A DNA stretch of 64,000 nucleotides, taken from contig NZ_CP111037.1 of NCBI RefSeq assembly GCF_026248685.1, positions 62,001 to 126,000 on the forward strand. The letters run 5' to 3'. Shown piece by piece: positions 53,912 to 63,041 of this stretch. Position numbers and translations under genes: made by a program. The first letter of the stretch is position 1, and the number at the start of each line of letters is the position of its first letter. The DNA is from Haladaptatus caseinilyticus (GTDB lineage Archaea > Halobacteriota > Halobacteria > Halobacteriales > Haladaptataceae). The notes beneath the pieces were generated by a model that worked only from the letters and a program-made list of their open reading frames with translations, was not told the DNA's origin and searched no databases.

Positions 53912-55255
53912 ATGACCACGACCGCCGAGATAGCGGATTTCGTCACCGAAACGGCGTTCGACGACCTCTCCGAGGAGACCGTGGACGAACTAAAAAAACG
54001 AATCCTCGATTCGTTGGGCATCGCAGTCGGTGCGATGGGCGAAAAGCCAGTCGAAGACGTCCGGGCGACAGTCGAAGAGATGAACGGTCAAGGATGTACC
54101 CTCTGGGGAGGTGGAACGGCATCACCTCCGGACGCCACCATGCTGAACACGGCCGCCGTGCGCTACCTGGATTACATGGACTCGTTTCTTGCACCGGGCG
54201 AGACGCCCCACCCCAGCGACAACATCGCGGGACTAATCGCCGCCGGGGAGTATGCGGGGCGATCGGGGGAGGCACTCCTCACTGCGGTCGGAATCGCCTA
54301 CGAGGTACAAGGCGAACTCGCGTGGAACGCGCCGGTTCGTGACCGGGGATGGGACCACGTCACACATACCGTTATTTCCGCGGCCGCCGGGGGCGCGAAA
54401 CTCCTCGACCTCGACCGTGAAGCGACCCGTTCTGCACTCGGCATCGCGGGCACCGCACACAACGCCCTTCGGGTAACCCGGACCGAGGGGATTTCAGAAT
54501 GGAAGGGGTTGGCATCCGCGAACGCAGCCAGAAACGGGGTATATGCAGCCATGCTCGCGAAAAACGACGTCGAAGGACCGACGAACCTCTTCGAGGGCCA
54601 GAAAGGGTGGAAGCATATCATCTCCGGAGATTTCGAAGTCGATCTGTCCCCGGTAGAGCGCGTCCACGACGTGATGACGAAGAAGTTCGTCGCTGAAACC
54701 TACGCCCAGTCCGCCGTGGAGGGAATCATCGAACTGGCAACGCAGAACCATATCGACCCCAACGATGTGGATTCGATCCATCTCGACACGTTTGCAGGTG
54801 CGAAACTCATCATCGGCGGCGGTGAGGGAAGCCGATACGATGTCGAGACGAAAGCACAGGCCGACCACTCGCTCCCGTATATGTTGGCTGCCGCGCTCAT
54901 CGACCGCGAAATGACGAACGCCCAGTACGATCCGGAACGAATTCGCCGCGACGACGTGCAGGAACTCCTTCGAACCGTCGAGGTGGAAGCAGACGAAACG
55001 TTGACTGACCGCTTCGAAGCGGGTGAGATGCCCGCAATCATCACCGTGACGATGGACGACGGGACGACTCACCGTATCGAAAAGACCGACTTCGAAGGTC
55101 ACCCGAACAACTCGATGTCGTGGGAGCAGATCGAAACGAAGTTCGGGCGGATGACCAAAGATCGATACGACCAGCCTCGGCGGGAGCGAATCGTCGAAAC
55201 GGTGCTTCAGCTAGAAAACCACGATGTCGTTGACCTCGTCTCGTTGCTCGACTGA
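53912..55255 (+). CDS. MmgE/PrpD family protein (2-methylcitrate dehydratase-like)
   Basis: 447 aa. The family start AEIADFVTETAFDDLSEETVDELKKRILDSLGIAVGA, the motif YMDSFLAPGETPHPSDNIAGLIAAGEY (active-site His/Asp region), and HTVISAAAGGAKLL. It dehydrates 2-methylcitrate in propionate use, or aconitate/itaconate-type acids; some members act on other hydroxy acids. No PrpB, PrpC or PrpE is adjacent. Follows the DUF3179 gene after 74 nt. Confidence 0.88.
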   Translation: MTTTAEIADFVTETAFDDLSEETVDELKKRILDSLGIAVGAMGEKPVEDVRATVEEMNGQGCTLWGGGTASPPDATMLNTAAVRYLDYMDSFLAPGETPHPSDNIAGLIAAGEYAGRSGEALLTAVGIAYEVQGELAWNAPVRDRGWDHVTHTVISAAAGGAKLLDLDREATRSALGIAGTAHNALRVTRTEGISEWKGLASANAARNGVYAAMLAKNDVEGPTNLFEGQKGWKHIISGDFEVDLSPVERVHDVMTKKFVAETYAQSAVEGIIELATQNHIDPNDVDSIHLDTFAGAKLIIGGGEGSRYDVETKAQADHSLPYMLAAALIDREMTNAQYDPERIRRDDVQELLRTVEVEADETLTDRFEAGEMPAIITVTMDDGTTHRIEKTDFEGHPNNSMSWEQIETKFGRMTKDRYDQPRRERIVETVLQLENHDVVDLVSLLD

Positions 55256-55586
55256 TTTTGAGCTATCAGCCCGCCGCTAACGAGGTTATTCTTTGCACTC
55301 TGTCACCATATCGCATTGTAGAAGGAGTAACGATTTCCATCTTCGAATGATGTTACTATGACAGTTGGCTCGACGAAATCGGTTAAGCATCTTCCATAGA
55401 AAGTTCTCGTAACACCTGATCTCTGGCGTTTTAGCCGTTTGAAGGGCTTATATGCAGTTAGCCATAACCGTCAGTCCTGACGGTCGGGTTGAACGGTACT
55501 GGGCATTGAAATACAGTCGCGGCAACACGAATAACTGGCTGACGCAGGGCATGCTGCTTGCCCGAACGCGTCGCCAGGTGTATACG
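55256..55586 (+). promoter_or_regulatory. regulatory region of the small secreted Q/N-repeat protein
   Basis: CTTATATGC at 55447-55455 is a strong TATA box. About 22 bp further, the perfect inverted repeat ACCGTCAG-TC-CTGACGGT spans 55467-55484, over the expected transcription start. That leaves a leader of roughly 110 nt before ATG 55587. A weak AGTAAC...GTTACT pair (55326/55352) lies further upstream. Nothing else is coded here. Confidence 0.6.
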
Positions 55587-55892
55587 ATGAAGAAAGCAAT
55601 CAGGCTACTACTCGCAATGTCTATCGTCGGCGCGCTGTTCGCCGCAGGTGCCGCAGGAACCGCCGCTGCAGACGACCACCACAAGAAGAAATGGTGGAAC
55701 GATAAGCAGGAAGTCGATCAAGAGGCCACGGCGGTTGTCTATCAGGACCAGTACGTCGCGCAAGGTAACTCAAACGTGCAAGGTGCTGCAGTCGCCGTTG
55801 GTGTTCTTGGTGACGCGGACGCAGTCCAGTACAGCGAGCAAGAAAACAACAACCTGCAGTACGGCGAAGCGGAAGCCGAAAACGAAGCGTAA
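55587..55892 (+). CDS. small secreted protein with curlin-like Q/N repeats
   Basis: 101 aa. A Sec signal (MKKAIRLLLAMSIVGALFAAGAAGTAAA) is followed by a charged stretch (DDHHKKKWWNDKQEVDQEA) and two related segments rich in Gln and Asn: VYQDQYVAQGNSNVQGAAVAV, then VQYSEQENNNLQYGEAEAENEA. The spacing Q-x-N-x-N-x-Q echoes curlin repeats (QxGxxNxAxxxQ), suggesting cross-beta assembly outside the cell. Secretion is likely; amyloid behaviour is inference. It is expressed from a promoter with a palindrome over the start site. Confidence 0.75.
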   Translation: MKKAIRLLLAMSIVGALFAAGAAGTAAADDHHKKKWWNDKQEVDQEATAVVYQDQYVAQGNSNVQGAAVAVGVLGDADAVQYSEQENNNLQYGEAEAENEA

Positions 55893-56237
55893 AAAACCAT
55901 CAGGATGGGCGCCGAGAAGCGAGCGGATTGAACCCAGTATCGACGCCTAACTGAATAATGGGGGAACTCTCCCCCGACGAACCGCATTTTCCGCCTTTTT
56001 CGCGTTCTCACGTTGAAACTCGAATTCGTTACTTACAGTACCAAATCGAGCACGACGCTCGACAGTGTTCGACCGATGAGCGACGGCGAACTCCGTACTG
56101 CCAGCTGTGTGCTCAGTATCCTTGTCCCTGTATACCAAAATCAGTCTATCAGAGCGGAATCGGTGACACTCAGTAATCGAGAATTCGCCGTCAGTGAGCG
56201 CCGAATAACAAAGGGTGAGTGTCCCATTCGAACGAAT
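55893..56237. other. intergenic stretch without a supported gene
   Basis: About 345 bp. Short frames only; CGTAAAAAACC right after the preceding stop may help end transcription. No other structure seen. Confidence 0.35.
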
Positions 56238-56600
56238 ATGGTCGAACGTGGGACTCAATCAGAATTCCGGGGTACAACGCCCAATAAAAGCGAAAGCTCC
56301 GTGACCAGTCGTTCTGTCGTTTTCTTGTCGTTCACCTTGGTATTCGGTGTTGGTTTGGGTGTGTCCTTGATATCGGTCGGTTCCCCCGCGGATGGGGTCG
56401 TCGAGAATTCGGCCGGGACCGCTGTCGATGGCCCAACAGGTGCGCCAGCAAGTGGCGTTTCCGGAGTGCCAGGGGGACCAACCAAGACGGCGGACTCCTG
56501 TGTTCCCGAATCAGGAAATACCCTCGCGTGGCATCTCCAACGATACGGGTCGGGATGCGCGGATGAGAGACACGTTGGGTTTTCTGAAAGCGACGAATAA
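56238..56600 (+). CDS. possible single-TM membrane protein
   Basis: 120 aa from ATG 56238: hydrophilic start, one TM segment (SVVFLSFTLVFGVGLGVSLISVG), then a Gly/Ala/Pro/Thr-rich run (GTAVDGPTGAPASGVSGVPG) and a Cys-bearing end (CVPESGNTLAW, SGCADE). It looks like a membrane protein with an exposed flexible domain. No homologue recognised; composition is somewhat unlike its neighbours. Confidence 0.4.
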   Translation: MVERGTQSEFRGTTPNKSESSVTSRSVVFLSFTLVFGVGLGVSLISVGSPADGVVENSAGTAVDGPTGAPASGVSGVPGGPTKTADSCVPESGNTLAWHLQRYGSGCADERHVGFSESDE

Positions 56601-56988
56601 ACAGACCTGGCGACCACCGAGTTTTCGGCTTGGTGTGGCGAGGACGATGAGTCCCTCGACGGGAGGTGTCATGAATCACGAGCGATAGGGATGGACGTCC
56701 GCTATCGTCGAGGTACTGCACGCCTGTCGCAGGTCAAACCATCCCTACACAAGATTGTTCGGCGGACGACCGATTCCCAGCAGCGCACGGGGTACTGACG
56801 TGATCGATTCCGTGTCGAACGTTCCACTGCCATCTTTCGCTCTTTCAGACACGGTCGTCGTTTCCGGCGACGAACGTACCCCCCGCCAGCCATGTTCGAG
56901 AGAACGGAGGGAGAATTTCACCGCTGGAAACGCTTCTGTCTGCCCAACTGCTTTTGTAGGTGCTCGTCGTACCGCGTTCGGGGGTTTC
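56601..56988. other. intergenic stretch upstream of comA
   Basis: About 390 bp with no convincing gene. Frames extending comA upstream from 56755 are not homologous to the family and are rejected. Presumably holds the comA promoter. Confidence 0.4.
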
Positions 56989-57813
56989 ATGACCGATAGA
57001 GCATTCGACTTCCTGCACACGAACGAGCGCGAATCGAAACCACGCGAGAAGGGAATCACGGAGATGCGGGGGCCGTACTACGACCCGATGGGGCCACGCG
57101 AACTTCAAGACATCCTCGATACCATGGGCGAGTACGTGGACATCTACAAGTTCTCCGGCGGGTCGTTCGCTCTGATGCCCGAGGATGTCGTTGAAGAACT
57201 CATCGCTGTATGCCACGAATACGACGTTCAGGTCTCGACGGGTGGATTCATCGAGAACGTCCTCGTCCGCGACAACGATAAGGTAGAACAGTACGTCGAG
57301 GAGGCTGGCAATCTCGGTTTCGATATCGTGGAAATCTCGTCGGGCTTTATCGCGATCGGGACCGACGACCTCGTGGCGTTGACCGAACTGGTCCAAGACC
57401 ACGGCCTGAAAGCGAAGCCGGAAATCAACGTCCAGTTCGGTGCTGGCGGTGCCTCGGCTGTCGAGGAGCTGGAGAGCGAGGAAGCTATCGATCCGGCGAG
57501 TGCGATTCGGGAGGCAAAGCGACACCTCGATGCGGGTGCGTACAAGATCATGGTCGAATCGGAAGGTATCACGGAACAAGTGCGCGAGTGGCGAACCGAT
57601 GTCGCCTTCGCAATCGCCAACGAGGTCGGTATCGAGAACTGCGTGTTCGAGGCCGCGGACCCCGAAGTGTTCGAGTGGTACATCAAAAACTTCGGTCCCG
57701 AAGTGAACTTGTTCGTGGACAACTCCCAAATCGTGGAGTTGGAATGTATGCGCTCCGGACTGTGGGGCAAGAAGAGTTCATGGGGACGAGTGGTGTCGTA
57801 CGACGGACACTGA
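56989..57813 (+). CDS. comA: phosphosulfolactate synthase (ComA family)
   Basis: 274 aa. The TIM-barrel ComA family adds sulfite to phosphoenolpyruvate, giving (R)-2-phospho-3-sulfolactate. The family blocks are present: MGEYVDIYKFSGGSFALMP, VSTGGFIENVLVR, FDIVEISSGFIAI (with the catalytic Glu), GLKAKPEINVQFGAGG (Lys, Glu) and GAYKIMVESEGI. In methanogens this starts coenzyme M synthesis; haloarchaea do not make methane, so a sulfolactate osmolyte or sulfonated surface compound is more plausible. ComB/ComC are not adjacent. Confidence 0.88.
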   Translation: MTDRAFDFLHTNERESKPREKGITEMRGPYYDPMGPRELQDILDTMGEYVDIYKFSGGSFALMPEDVVEELIAVCHEYDVQVSTGGFIENVLVRDNDKVEQYVEEAGNLGFDIVEISSGFIAIGTDDLVALTELVQDHGLKAKPEINVQFGAGGASAVEELESEEAIDPASAIREAKRHLDAGAYKIMVESEGITEQVREWRTDVAFAIANEVGIENCVFEAADPEVFEWYIKNFGPEVNLFVDNSQIVELECMRSGLWGKKSSWGRVVSYDGH

Positions 57814-57952
57814 CTGGACACTATACTTTTTCGCCACTTCTAACCGGGGGAGGGTCGTATCGACTAACCCACCGAATCCATTGTTTGGGCTCGATTTCCT
57901 CACCCCATCAGTCTGGCACTGCATATTTACTCCCTGGTAGTCTTTAGCAGTT

Positions 57953-58771
57953 ATGGAATACGAGACGATAGCGGGCGAAGACGTTCCGAAAATCGGTCTC
58001 GGAACGTGGCGATTGACTGGTTCAGCCTGCCGGGATACGGTCGCGACCGCCCTCGATTTGGGTTATCGCCATATTGATACGGCACAGGGCTACGGGAACG
58101 AGCGACAGGTCGGGCAAGCCGTCCAACAGTCGGACGTCGCCCGTGAAGATGTGTTTCTGACGACGAAAGTGTGGCCGATGAACCGGAAATACGACGATAT
58201 CGTGGAGTCAGTTCACGAAAGTATGGCGCGACTCGGGATGGAATACGTCGATTTACTGCTGATCCATTGGCCGAATCCCGCCGCCCACACCCGCGAAGTG
58301 ATGCGTGCGTTGTCTGACGTGCGAAGCGATGGGCTAACCACCCACATTGGCGTAAGCAACTTCGACGTGAAACAACTCGAATCTGCGCAAAGGGACGCCG
58401 AAGCACCGATTTTCACCGACCAAGTGCAGTTTCACCCCTACAACCCGCAGACAGAACTGCTCGACTACTGCCGACGAAACGACGTCCTGTTGACGGCCTA
58501 CAGTCCGCTGGCGCACGGCGGCGTCATGCGCGACCAAATCCTCACGACGCTCGCAAAAATGTACGGTAAGACCCCTGCACAGGTCGCGCTTCGCTAGGTC
58601 GTTCAGCACGACGGCGTCGTGACCATCCCCAAATCGACGAGCAAGGAGCATCTGCGGGAGAACCTCGACATTTTCGATTTCGAGTTGACGGAGACGGAGA
58701 TGGAACTCGTTGGCCGTCCCTCCCGCATTCGCACCGGAGTATCGATGCTTCGCGGTCGATTGGGGGTCTGA
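57953..58771 (+). pseudogene. aldo/keto reductase interrupted by one amber codon
   Basis: The frame runs from ATG 57953 to TAG 58595-58597 (214 codons), then continues open in the same frame for 58 codons to TGA 58769-58771. Joined, it is a complete AKR: DTAQGYGNE (Asp, Tyr), TTKVWP (Lys), LIHWPNP (His), and after the TAG, VVQHDGVVTIPKSTSKEHLRENL. In AKRs the residue at that position is Trp (ALRW); TGG to TAG is one substitution. Everything downstream stays intact, so the change is recent or is read through. TATA-like GCATATTTAC lies 26 bp before the ATG. Confidence 0.8.
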
Positions 58772-58772
58772 A

Positions 58773-59162
58773 ATGGGTGCCACGAGCCAACTCCGCAACT
58801 GGCTTCCACTCGTTTTACGGATCCTCATCGCCGCCACCCTCGCGCTCCCGGCCACTGGTAAGTTCCTGGACTACGGTGGGCAGGTCGAATTCTTCGCGAG
58901 TCTCGGTATTCCCGCTCCCGGAATTTTGGTCCTCCTCGTTGGCGTGGCCGAACTAGCGTCCGTCATCATGCTCCTCTTCGGCATCGCCGGGCGAGTTGCT
59001 GCGCTCGGGCTGATTGGTATCATGCTCGTCGCCATCATCATTGCGGGAGCGAATCCACTCAATCTCACGATACTCCTCGCATCGGTCGGCATTCTCGCTC
59101 TCGGCACGGGACCGTATTCGCTTTGGGAACTGGAAACTAAATCATCCGACATAAGCGGGTGA
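58773..59162 (+). CDS. DoxX family membrane protein
   Basis: 129 aa from ATG 58773, one base after the AKR stop. Four TM helices: LPLVLRILIAATLALPATGKFLDYGG, GILVLLVGVAELASVIMLLFGIAGR, AALGLIGIMLVAIIIAG, LTILLASVGILALG. Typical DoxX architecture; such proteins often sit with oxidoreductases and may act as quinone-linked or thiosulfate-related membrane subunits. Translationally coupled to the broken AKR gene. Confidence 0.85.
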   Translation: MGATSQLRNWLPLVLRILIAATLALPATGKFLDYGGQVEFFASLGIPAPGILVLLVGVAELASVIMLLFGIAGRVAALGLIGIMLVAIIIAGANPLNLTILLASVGILALGTGPYSLWELETKSSDISG

Positions 59163-59171
59163 TACGGCCGC

Positions 59172-60080
59172 TCACCGTTTTTTGAGTCCTTCGACGACTC
59201 GCGAACCGACTCGGAAGGTGTTTTCCATCCCGAGTTCGACCGCCGGTTTCCCGAGGTCCGTTGCGAGACTCTCCCGTACTGTCTGGCGTTCGTGTGGTCT
59301 ATCGAAATTCACGACGCTGCGGATGCTCAGATAGCGGTGCAGGAGACCGAACCGATCGAGTGCGGTCGCGGTTCCATACTCCTCCATCTCCGTCGTCGCG
59401 TAGGTTCCAGCATCGTACTGTTCGACGAGCCACTGAGCGTCCTCGGCAACGGTCTTTCCATGCCAGAACTCGTCACCACACAGTGTCGCCCCGACCCCGA
59501 CGCTTGGCGGTTCGCGTGCCGCCGGTTGTGAGTATCGGTTTCGGAGACGTTCTACTGGCTTCGAATCACGAAGTGTAACGTCTCTTGCCCTGTCGTACGC
59601 ATCCTCCACGAGGGCTTCGTTCAGTCGATAGACGTAGTCTCGGGGGCGGTAGGGAAGTAGCTGTACGGTTCTATCGTCATCAGGGTCGTCGCGCTCGGCC
59701 CAGCGCTGTTTACAGTCCCAATCGACGACAGCGTCGGCGATGAAGACGGACCCGAGTGTTCCGACTTCGGGTGTCGTGCCCGCGACGCCGACCGTCAGAA
59801 AGTACGCGTTCGAACAGTCGATCTTGGGAGACGCGAGTATCGCGGCTACGGTCGTCGCGGATTCGGATTTTCCCATTCCGGTAGCCGTGATTCCGATCCC
59901 ATCGTCCGTATGGAAAACCGGCATGTTCGCGCCGGAAACATCGATCTCGCTCGAAAAGTCGTAAGCGTCGAACCAACGTTCGATTTCGTTCGGAAGGGCT
60001 TCGTCGGAGACGAAATCGTCGTCCGCAAAAGCTGGGAGGAGGAGGATTTGCAGTTCGGTCGAGGACACGTTTTTCGTCAT
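59172..60080 (-). CDS. purine nucleoside permease (NUP family)
   Basis: 302 aa, in the usual size range for PF06516. FHTDDGIGITATGMGKSESATTVAAIL, YFLTVGVAGTTPEVGTLGSVFIADAVVDWD and TTEMEEYGTATAL are the family blocks; the fold is phosphorylase-like despite the name permease. Expected to act on purine nucleosides. There is no TM segment, so it may be a soluble nucleoside-binding or processing protein. Confidence 0.85.
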   Translation of the reverse strand: MTKNVSSTELQILLLPAFADDDFVSDEALPNEIERWFDAYDFSSEIDVSGANMPVFHTDDGIGITATGMGKSESATTVAAILASPKIDCSNAYFLTVGVAGTTPEVGTLGSVFIADAVVDWDCKQRWAERDDPDDDRTVQLLPYRPRDYVYRLNEALVEDAYDRARDVTLRDSKPVERLRNRYSQPAAREPPSVGVGATLCGDEFWHGKTVAEDAQWLVEQYDAGTYATTEMEEYGTATALDRFGLLHRYLSIRSVVNFDRPHERQTVRESLATDLGKPAVELGMENTFRVGSRVVEGLKKR

Positions 60081-60129
60081 TTAGTGCATGATTATGTCGG
60101 CCGATATTCCATAGACGTTCCGCTGGTAT

Positions 60130-61707
60130 TCACTCCATCGGGATTTCGACCACTGTCATCCCGTCACTTTCGACCGCCGATCGGAGCGCTTCGCTGATTT
60201 CGTCCCAAGTCGTTGCACGGACCGCATCGATACCGAAACTCTCCGCAAACGCCACGAAATCGGGGTTCGTCAGTTCGGTTCCGTAATGCTCGCTGCGGTC
60301 TGCTTCCTGATTCTCGGTGATGAGTCGGTACTCGGAGTCGTTAAAAACGATGATAGTGTAGCTACAGCCCAGCCGTGTCGCCGTCTCGATTTCCGCTGCA
60401 TTCATCATGAACCCGCCGTCGCCGGTCGCAACGACGACATTTGCGTCGAGCGCGAGGTCTGCGGCAATCCCGCCCGGAACCGCGATGCCCATGCTCGCAA
60501 GCCCGTTCGAGATGATGACTGAGTTCGGTTCGTAGGTCGGGAACTCCTGTGCGATAGCCATCTTATGACTCCCGACGTCGGAGATGAGTACGTCCTCGTC
60601 GGCCATCACGTCGCGCAGGACGGGGAGGACGTTTCGAACCGTCACAGGGTCGTCTTCGTCCGGCGTGCTTATCATCCGTTCGACGAGCGACTCCCGCTGG
60701 TCCCGGTACCACGCTTCTGGACACGTTACGTCCACGTCTTCGAGGAGGGCCTCGAGCCCTGCGGAGATGTCACAGACGAGTTCGACGTCCGGATTATAAT
60801 GTTCGTACACCTCGGCGGATTCGTGGTCCAAATGGATGATTTGTTTATCGAGTTCCGGGTTCCATTTTTCGGGGTCGTGTTCGGCGATATCGTAGCCGAC
60901 CGCGAGGACACAATCCGCCCGCGAAATCGCATCCGCGGATTCGCCGTTTTCGCCCGAATCGAGCGTGAACAGTGAGTGATCGTCGTCGTCCGAGAGCGCC
61001 CCTTTTCCCATGTACGTTCCGACGACTGGAACCGCCGTTTCGGAAACGAACTCCCGGAGTCCTTCCGCCGTCCGCGTCCGAACGGCACCGTTTCCGGCGA
61101 TGACCAACGGACGCTCCGCATTTTCGAGCAGTTCTGCGGCGCGTTCGACCGATATGTCGTCGGGATCGGGTCGCCGAACTCGTTCTCTCACTTCCAACGG
61201 CTCGGCGTCCGTTTCCTCCCCCGCGACGTCTTCGGGGAACTCGAGATGCGTCGCACCTGGTTTTTCGTATTCGGCGAGCTTGAACGCCTTCCGAACCGAT
61301 TCGTTGATGATCTCCGGGTCACTCAACTGCGTGTTCCACTTCGTCACCGAGCGATACGTGTGGACGATATCGAGCGCCTGATGGCTCTCCTTGTGAAGCC
61401 GTTCGAGTCCGGCCTGTCCCGTGATAGCAACGAGTGGACTTTTGTCGAGATGGGCGTCCGCAACCCCGGTGAGGAGGTTCGTCGCACCCGGCCCGAGCGT
61501 CGAGAGGCACACTCCCGCGCGTCCGGTGACGCGCCCGTGAACGTCGGCCATGAACGCCGCGCCCTGTTCGTGACGAACTGGAATAAACTCGATGTCGGAG
61601 TCGCGGATCGAGAACAGTACGTCTTCGAGTTCCTCGCCCGGTAGGCCGAATACGTATTCTACCCCTTCTGCTTCGAGACACTCGACGAGCAGGTCAGATG
61701 CTTTCAT
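60130..61707 (-). CDS. acetolactate synthase large-subunit-like ThDP enzyme
   Basis: 525 aa from ATG 61707. N-terminal YVFGLPGEELEDVLFSIR, catalytic Glu in VRHEQGAAFMADVHGR, middle domain ITGQAGLERLHKESHQALDIV, and the ThDP/Mg motif GDGGFMMNAAEIETATRLG, then NDSEYRLI. It joins two pyruvates, or pyruvate and 2-oxobutyrate. The KESHQALD region is closer to the catabolic AlsS type than to IlvB, and no IlvN follows. It is divergent from the SdhB gene. Confidence 0.88.
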   Translation of the reverse strand: MKASDLLVECLEAEGVEYVFGLPGEELEDVLFSIRDSDIEFIPVRHEQGAAFMADVHGRVTGRAGVCLSTLGPGATNLLTGVADAHLDKSPLVAITGQAGLERLHKESHQALDIVHTYRSVTKWNTQLSDPEIINESVRKAFKLAEYEKPGATHLEFPEDVAGEETDAEPLEVRERVRRPDPDDISVERAAELLENAERPLVIAGNGAVRTRTAEGLREFVSETAVPVVGTYMGKGALSDDDDHSLFTLDSGENGESADAISRADCVLAVGYDIAEHDPEKWNPELDKQIIHLDHESAEVYEHYNPDVELVCDISAGLEALLEDVDVTCPEAWYRDQRESLVERMISTPDEDDPVTVRNVLPVLRDVMADEDVLISDVGSHKMAIAQEFPTYEPNSVIISNGLASMGIAVPGGIAADLALDANVVVATGDGGFMMNAAEIETATRLGCSYTIIVFNDSEYRLITENQEADRSEHYGTELTNPDFVAFAESFGIDAVRATTWDEISEALRSAVESDGMTVVEIPME

Positions 61708-61850
61708 CACTTCGATTAGGACGACAGAGGGTTAGTTCTTGTTGGCATACTAAACGACTCCCCACACCGAATGGCCGATTTCGACACATCGATTCGACGG
61801 CGAGGTTTATTGCCGTCGAACCCGAGGTACGGTTCGGAAAGGGGTTTCCA

Positions 61851-62765
61851 GTGAGCCAACAGGAAGAGGAAGCGGCGCAGTCGGAAGGACAGATGCGTGC
61901 GGATGAACCGATGGAGGATACGCAGGCGGAGGAGTTTCGGGCCAGTCGCTCGCCGCAGGAGCGTCGGATGGCCGACAAACGGCAACGTCGCCGCGAGGAG
62001 CGAGAAGCCGAGGTTCGGAACAAAGAAGAGACGTCGGCCGATACGGTCCATCTCAAAGTGTTTCGGTACGATCCAGGCGTCCCGGAGAAGGAGAAACCGC
62101 GATTCGATCACTTTCACGTTCCGTACACACGTGGACTAACGGTTTTGGACGCACTCCTCTACGCTCGTGACCACTTCGATTCGACGCTGACGGTGCGTCA
62201 CTCCTGCCGGCAAGCAATCTGTGGGAGCGACGCCGTCTTCGTCAACGGCCGTCAGAAACTCGCCTGCAAGACACAGATCTCGGAGTTAGATGAACCGATA
62301 CAGGTCGAACCGCTTCCGCATCAGGAGGTTATCAAGGATCTCGTCGTAGAGATGGAACACTTCTACGACCAGATGAACGCGGTCGAACCATTCTTTCAGA
62401 CCGATTCGCTCCCCGACGAGGAACTGATAGAACAACGCCATTCACGGGAAAATCGCGAGGAGATAAAGATGGCGACGCGCTGTATCTGGTGTGGCGCGTG
62501 CATGTCCTCATGCAACATCGCGGCGGGGGACAACCAGTACCTCGGTCCGGCGGCGATCAGCACCGCCTATCGGTTCATCATGGACGAACGCGAGGATGAG
62601 GCGACGACCGAACATCGACTGAACATCATGGATCAAGAACACGGCGTCTATCGCTGCCAGACGCAGTTTTCCTGTACGGAAGTGTGTCCGAAGGACATTC
62701 CGCTGACGGAACACATTCAGGAACTCAAGCGGGAGGCGGTGAAGCGAAACCTCAAATTTTGGTAG
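61851..62765 (+). CDS. sdhB: succinate dehydrogenase iron-sulfur subunit, solitary copy
   Basis: 304 aa from GTG 61851, after an acidic, charged leader (SQQEEEAAQSEGQ). [2Fe-2S] site CRQAICGSD...LAC: the third ligand is Asp, as in E. coli SdhB; [4Fe-4S] CIWCGACMSSC; [3Fe-4S] CQTQFSCTEVC. It carries electrons from flavin to quinone. SdhA, C and D are absent here; coxA follows instead. Either a moved second copy or a separated subunit. Confidence 0.9.
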   Translation: MSQQEEEAAQSEGQMRADEPMEDTQAEEFRASRSPQERRMADKRQRRREEREAEVRNKEETSADTVHLKVFRYDPGVPEKEKPRFDHFHVPYTRGLTVLDALLYARDHFDSTLTVRHSCRQAICGSDAVFVNGRQKLACKTQISELDEPIQVEPLPHQEVIKDLVVEMEHFYDQMNAVEPFFQTDSLPDEELIEQRHSRENREEIKMATRCIWCGACMSSCNIAAGDNQYLGPAAISTAYRFIMDEREDEATTEHRLNIMDQEHGVYRCQTQFSCTEVCPKDIPLTEHIQELKREAVKRNLKFW

Positions 62766-63041
62766 TCGACCGGAGTCGGATTTTTATATGTGCTCGAAAT
62801 AGGAGCGAACGTGAATCGCGTGCTGTTCTCCCGTTGACCGATTCACGACGGTCCGTTCGTCGGTATCGGTGACCGATCGTCGGATGTGGTTGTCGGATCG
62901 GGTTTTCGCCGTTTCCAATCCATCAGTGTTCTCGAACCGTGTCGTCACAATCAATTCAGGTAATATATTGAACATAAGCCACTCCGAAACAATTGTCATT
63001 TTACCGAAAGGAATTACCCTCTTCCAACCAACTACTGTACG

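Noticed and set aside
55326-55357. AGTAAC / GTTACT inverted pair resembling the HxlR half-sites
   Set aside because: Only 6-bp arms with a 20-bp gap and no nearby start codon at the right distance; could be chance.
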